From Acanthosoma haemorrhoidale (Eukaryota > Arthropoda > Insecta > Hemiptera > Acanthosomatidae), in the NCBI GenBank assembly GCA_930367205.1, contig OV884012.1, forward strand, positions 36,161,520-36,225,519: a stretch of 64,000 nucleotides of DNA. Direction: 5' to 3'. A program made the position numbers and the translations under genes. Positions 61,401 through 64,000 of the stretch are shown here, piece after piece. The stretch's first letter is position 1. Each line of letters opens with the position of its first letter. The notes beneath the pieces were generated by a model. It was not told the origin of the DNA, made no database searches, and saw only the letters and a list, made by a program, of their open reading frames with translations.

Positions 61401-63593
61401 ACTCTCTCTTAAACTTAATTTCAACAAATGCAATGTAATATTATGTTTAGGTTAGTCAGCTAGAAAAATGTATAAGATTCTAGTGTTATTCTAAGGAGCT
61501 ATATGTCAGAGGACATCTCTTCATTCAAAAAAAGTACATTATTAGCTTATCCTAAATTCAAATCAATTAATTCAAAACAAAAATAGATGAACTATAGATA
61601 TAAACACAACTATTTATTTGATTTCTATATGTTCATAGCTTTCTGTAGGAAAATTCTGAGCTTTCAAGATGTTTAGTTAAGAATGCTACCAATACATCTC
61701 TAAATAATAATGCTAGTATACCTTTAGTCACAGCAAGTAGAAATCCTGTTGGGAGAAGAGGGTCTATCAAAGTGAGCAGCCGGGAAGGAGATAAGTCCAT
61801 GGACAAGATAACCGGTACATAAACCAGAAAGATACCCTTCGGTTTTTTAACTCCATACTCCAAGCACATCATTGTTAGGGCTATATTTAGGTTGGCTCCC
61901 GCAGAATCACCTGAATTATTGAACCACAATACATAAATGAAGGCATTCTATAACTTATATAGAATTCTATAACTTATAAAAATATTTTTTTTCTGAGTTG
62001 ATGAGCATATATTGCTATCAGTACCAATAAAATAAGGATCAGAATATTTTCCGCACTAATCAATTTGTTATTGATAAATAAAATCTTCAATTTTGTATTT
62101 TCAGGTAATCCTGTAGAAGACCATATTCTTTATGTCTTAGAGTTTTTATATTGATATGACTGTTTTTTTCTATAAGAATTTTCCAGGAGAAATTACACTG
62201 CCTATTAATCTTGTCTAAAAATCCTGAAGAAGAAGTATTAAAATTTGTGTCATGATCAAAGGAGATTGCGATAAATCTGGTCGGATTGTTCTATTGATAA
62301 TCAATGATAGATGGCGACTACTGGGCACATCAGGAAATAGAAATCAAGAATTATAATGAGTTTTTGTAAGATACTTTTTACCCGTTACAGTTATTTATAA
62401 GAATAGACAATTATAATTTATCAGGATAATTCCTATTTCTTTATTTCTCCTCTTATGGTATTAATAAAATTTCATTTAAAGAAAATCAATCCCCAAAAAA
62501 ATAGTTATGTTTTTAAAGGTAAGAATATTGTTGTGATATTTTGATGTGTTGATTTTTGATGGTGTTTTTGAGATAAACTCGAAATTAGCGAGCGTTGATG
62601 AACAATATACGACTCGTGTACCACGATTCACGAATGTTAAACACTATTCGTTGCGTTGAATCTACCATTAATATGTAGAATATAAATAATATCAATAATT
62701 AAATATAAATATTTTATTTTATAAACTTCAAAACAAGCAAAGTATAAATATCCGAAATAACTGGATGGCCAAGGCTAGTTAAAAAAGGATCAAGAAGGCA
62801 GCGGAAAGGACAAGGAGATATAGGATACCGAGAAGCTGAGGCACTCTTTCATCGGAGACCAAGGAAGCACCAAGAGGGACGCAAGCCCAGGCACGGTTAC
62901 CGCCTCGTGGGGCACTTACATCCGACCCCGGCCACGAGACAAGATCACGCACTCTTTCACTGACGCTCAAGACAATAGAAGACGCAATCCGAACCACACC
63001 AAGAAGACGACGCATCGAAGATTATCAACAAAGAAACACTGGCCAGTATCAGCTACGTAATTATTAAGGTACATTTTAACAGTTTTAATTTAATAATGTT
63101 AAGTTTATCAACGAACATACTTATTTGTATATTAATTTAAATCAATTTGTGTAAATAAACAATTATTCCTTTTGCCAGAAGTTTCCTATTTTTATTAACA
63201 GAACTTTAAGATAAAGTAAAAGTTGAATATAAAGATTAAAAATAAAATTTAAATTATATAAAAAATATATAATTAAAATATATGAATAATAAATATCGTA
63301 ATAATATATTTACCAGCTAGTACCACTTTCTCAGCAGTGGTGCCCAATAGTGATGCGTTGGCCAGAGCCCAGCAGTACACATAGAAGACTTCCTCAAGGG
63401 CCCTAGGATAGGGTGCCTCTGGTGCGAGGGCATAGTCCACAGAGAGAATGGGTGCATCAAAGTCGATGGCCCACTGGCGGAGGTAGTTCTCATGGGAACG
63501 GCTGCTCTGGGCGACAAAACCTCCTCCATGGCAGTGGAAGACCAGGGTGTCGGAGGGGTACTTGTAGCCACTCTTGGAGCTGCACTCAGCCTC
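55309..63593 (-). CDS. Hsl: Hormone-sensitive lipase, C-terminal catalytic part (5' partial)
   Basis: Hsl hydrolyses diacylglycerol and sterol esters at lipid droplets. Seven minus-strand exons (63593-63314, 61910-61722, 59654-59505, 59268-59123, 57560-57432, 57006-56881, 55428-55309) splice in phase into 379 residues plus stop. The first shows [20 protein letters not shown], with the HGGG oxyanion hole at residues 22-25. The Ser nucleophile is S96 in GDSAGAN. Asp is D303 in DMDPFLDD and His is H333 in LCHGFLN, all in the vertebrate HSL order. Between Ser and Asp lies a Ser-rich regulatory module (about residues 160-270). It has RSNST (S225) where mammals have PKA-regulated serines. The N-terminal HSL domain must lie beyond 64000. 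The catalytic core looks intact, so the gene is probably functional. Confidence 0.93.
56000..56620 (+). pseudogene. LINE reverse-transcriptase fragment (RTE-like) in an Hsl intron
   Basis: The plus strand reads [20 protein letters not shown], then [10 protein letters not shown], corresponding to 'AExFGLxVNExKTKYMV'. It continues with [14 protein letters not shown] and [20 protein letters not shown], corresponding to 'CYFGLxxxLRSxxLS' and 'ETWTLTK'. Stops and frame changes break it repeatedly. It sits antisense in the last Hsl intron (55429-56880). Confidence 0.6.
56881..57006 (-). CDS. Hsl: Hsl exon with catalytic Asp and His
   Basis: Bounded by acceptor GATTATAG and donor GTAAAT; 42 codons in phase 0. 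It carries [20 protein letters not shown] and [15 protein letters not shown]. The residue before the catalytic His is Cys, where mammalian HSL has Pro. Confidence 0.93.
57432..57560 (-). CDS. Hsl: Hsl exon leading into the C-terminal catalytic lobe
   Basis: The acceptor is CTACAG just before GAG and the donor GTAAGC; 43 codons in phase 0. It encodes [20 protein letters not shown], then [14 protein letters not shown] and FPPIKIL. An acceptor eleven bases upstream (TCACAG) would break the frame. Confidence 0.88.
58168..58533. mobile_element. Foldback (long inverted-repeat) element 2
   Basis: The left arm starts AAAAAATGATTAATTTGCAA (about 58168) and the right arm ends TTGCAAATTAATCATTTTTT (about 58533). 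A long inner match, GATATTGGGATAACTCTCAA and onward to GATTGTGAGGAAAG, pairs almost perfectly. Pairing resumes further in (CTGAGAAGGGAAGAAT / ATTCTTTCCTTCTCAC, GATGGATGCAAG / CTTGTATCCATC). Arms are about 150 bases with a loop near 50. The element is non-coding and lies in the Hsl intron 57561-59122. Confidence 0.88.
59123..59268 (-). CDS. Hsl: Hsl exon, Ser-rich regulatory module
   Basis: Bounded by acceptor TGTGTAG and donor GTACCT. It encodes [19 protein letters not shown] followed by a Ser-rich helix-forming stretch ([12 protein letters not shown]). The RSNS site corresponds in position to the mammalian regulatory serines. Confidence 0.85.
59505..59654 (-). CDS. Hsl: Hsl exon, start of regulatory module
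   Basis: Bounded by acceptor CTCAAAG and donor GTGAGT; phase 1 on both sides, 50 codons. It encodes [19 protein letters not shown] and a polar, low-similarity stretch. Confidence 0.85.
59860..60560 (+). repeat. Unclassified interspersed repeat, copy B
   Basis: This block matches copy A (38580-39115) in opposite orientation over about 530 bases and extends about 110 bases further at its 5' side. That extension contains GCCCAGCCTCTGACCTGCCT followed by GTATAAG. A similar string occurs on the minus strand near 3196-3222, next to the LINE tail there. An AATAAA lies at about 60424. It sits in the Hsl intron 59655-61721. Confidence 0.75.
60561..61721. other. Hsl intron, nothing recognised
   Basis: Plain AT-rich sequence. 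Nothing codes and no repeat relative is seen within the window. Confidence 0.45.
61722..61910 (-). CDS. Hsl: Hsl exon with GDSAG nucleophile elbow
   Basis: Bounded by acceptor AATTCAG and donor GTATAC. It completes [12 protein letters not shown], followed by [13 protein letters not shown] and [18 protein letters not shown], closely parallel to the vertebrate enzyme. Confidence 0.93.
62528..63208 (+). repeat. Long LTR-like repeat, copy C2
   Basis: Same family and orientation as copy C1 at 50405-51035 (starts TTGTTGTGATATTT, ends ATTAACAGAAC). The purine-rich middle is longer and more GC-rich (about 62780-63020). It sits in the Hsl intron 61911-63313, close to the acceptor side of the oxyanion-hole exon's donor. 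The two copies are too diverged to be the LTRs of one recent element. Confidence 0.6.
63314..63593 (-). CDS. Hsl: Hsl exon with oxyanion-hole motif
   Basis: Bounded on the minus strand by acceptor GGCTGTAG and donor GTAAAT. It begins [17 protein letters not shown] and contains CHGGGFVAQ, then [18 protein letters not shown], a hallmark of HSL-family esterases. It ends within the Gly codon of GDSAG. GC content is higher than in its surroundings. Confidence 0.93.
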
Positions 63594-63704
63594 CTACAGC
63601 CAACGTTCACAACATTAACTACAACGTTTCCTCATTAACTGGGACATCAGAAGCATCAATAGCTTATTATATCAATAATTACTATTTATGATAAATAATT
63701 CTAC

Positions 63705-63790
63705 TGTAGGGATTGCTCCATTGGCTGGTAACCTGGCCAGAGGTGAGGAGTTCCCTGGTTCAAACCCCGGCCCTCTCAATACCCAATTAA
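63705..63790 (+). mobile_element. tRNA-derived SINE head candidate
   Basis: GGCTGGTAACCTGGCC resembles a D-arm with A-box character. CCTGGTTCAAACCCCGG is a good T-arm with a B box (GGTTCAAACCC). The acceptor and anticodon stems do not fold properly, so a functional tRNA is unlikely. No clear tail or target duplication is seen. Confidence 0.45.
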
Positions 63791-64000
63791 AAATTAAGAA
63801 GAAGTCCTATTGAAAACATTTCCATTTGAGAATTCATTTTAAAAGTTAAGTAAAAAAATTAATCCAAATTGGGATTATTTTTTTTTTTGTATCCCTTGAC
63901 TGTGAATTCATATGATGCCTTTTATCAAGTGTAGGAAATGTATTTGTTAGGACAGTGTAGGTGATAAACCGAAGTGAGTTTGCACATAATTTTATAATTG

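Noticed and set aside
50405..63208. C1 and C2 considered as the two LTRs of one 12.8-kb element
   Set aside because: They are too diverged, and ordinary Hsl exons on the other strand lie between them.
1..64000. CRISPR arrays, operons, ribosome binding sites, prophage
   Set aside because: Spliceosomal introns and poly(A) retrotransposons show this is eukaryotic nuclear DNA; no regularly spaced repeats were seen.

Overview
The window looks like AT-rich nuclear DNA of an insect. Genes are split by long GT/AG introns, the homeobox and lipase genes have clear animal relatives, and the spacers and introns are littered with dead LINEs, DNA transposons, SINE-like heads and foldback elements. I cannot fix the insect order from sequence alone.

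Three protein genes can be supported. (1) A PROP1/UNC-42-type paired-class homeobox gene on the + strand, six exons from 20058 to 36737. The first exons are missing from view, but the whole homeodomain and an OAR-like C-terminus are present. (2) A compact + strand gene of six exons, 41315-45503, predicted to encode a 324-residue protein with two RWD-like halves and a C-terminal RING-H2, so a likely E3 ubiquitin ligase. (3) The 3' part of hormone-sensitive lipase (Hsl) on the - strand, seven exons from 63593 down to 55309. These carry the catalytic core and the regulatory module; the gene runs off the right edge. The splice phases of all three models agree from exon to exon.

Layout: 1-20 kb has no gene I recognise, only a LINE 3' end near 3 kb, a tRNA-derived SINE near 10.4 kb, a deleted mariner-like element near 16 kb and a small TIR element near 19 kb. 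From 20 to 37 kb is the homeobox gene. Its introns hold a 5'-truncated LINE, a divergent U2 snRNA copy, two more LINE remnants and a GC-rich island. From 37 to 46 kb are an unclassified repeat and the RWD-RING gene. From 46 to 50 kb a LINE flanked by a 12-bp target-site duplication sits beside an oppositely oriented LINE remnant. From 50 to 64 kb is the Hsl locus with two copies of a long LTR-like repeat, two foldback elements, another LINE fragment, a second copy of the 39-kb repeat in the other orientation and a SINE head.

The three genes do not form a functional unit; they are neighbours. The most interesting points are the phase-compatible cassette exon with a sumoylation consensus in the homeobox gene, the U2-like sequence, the tandem-RWD/RING protein, the ORF1/ORF2 stop-start overlap in the 46-49 kb LINE, and the two large foldback elements.
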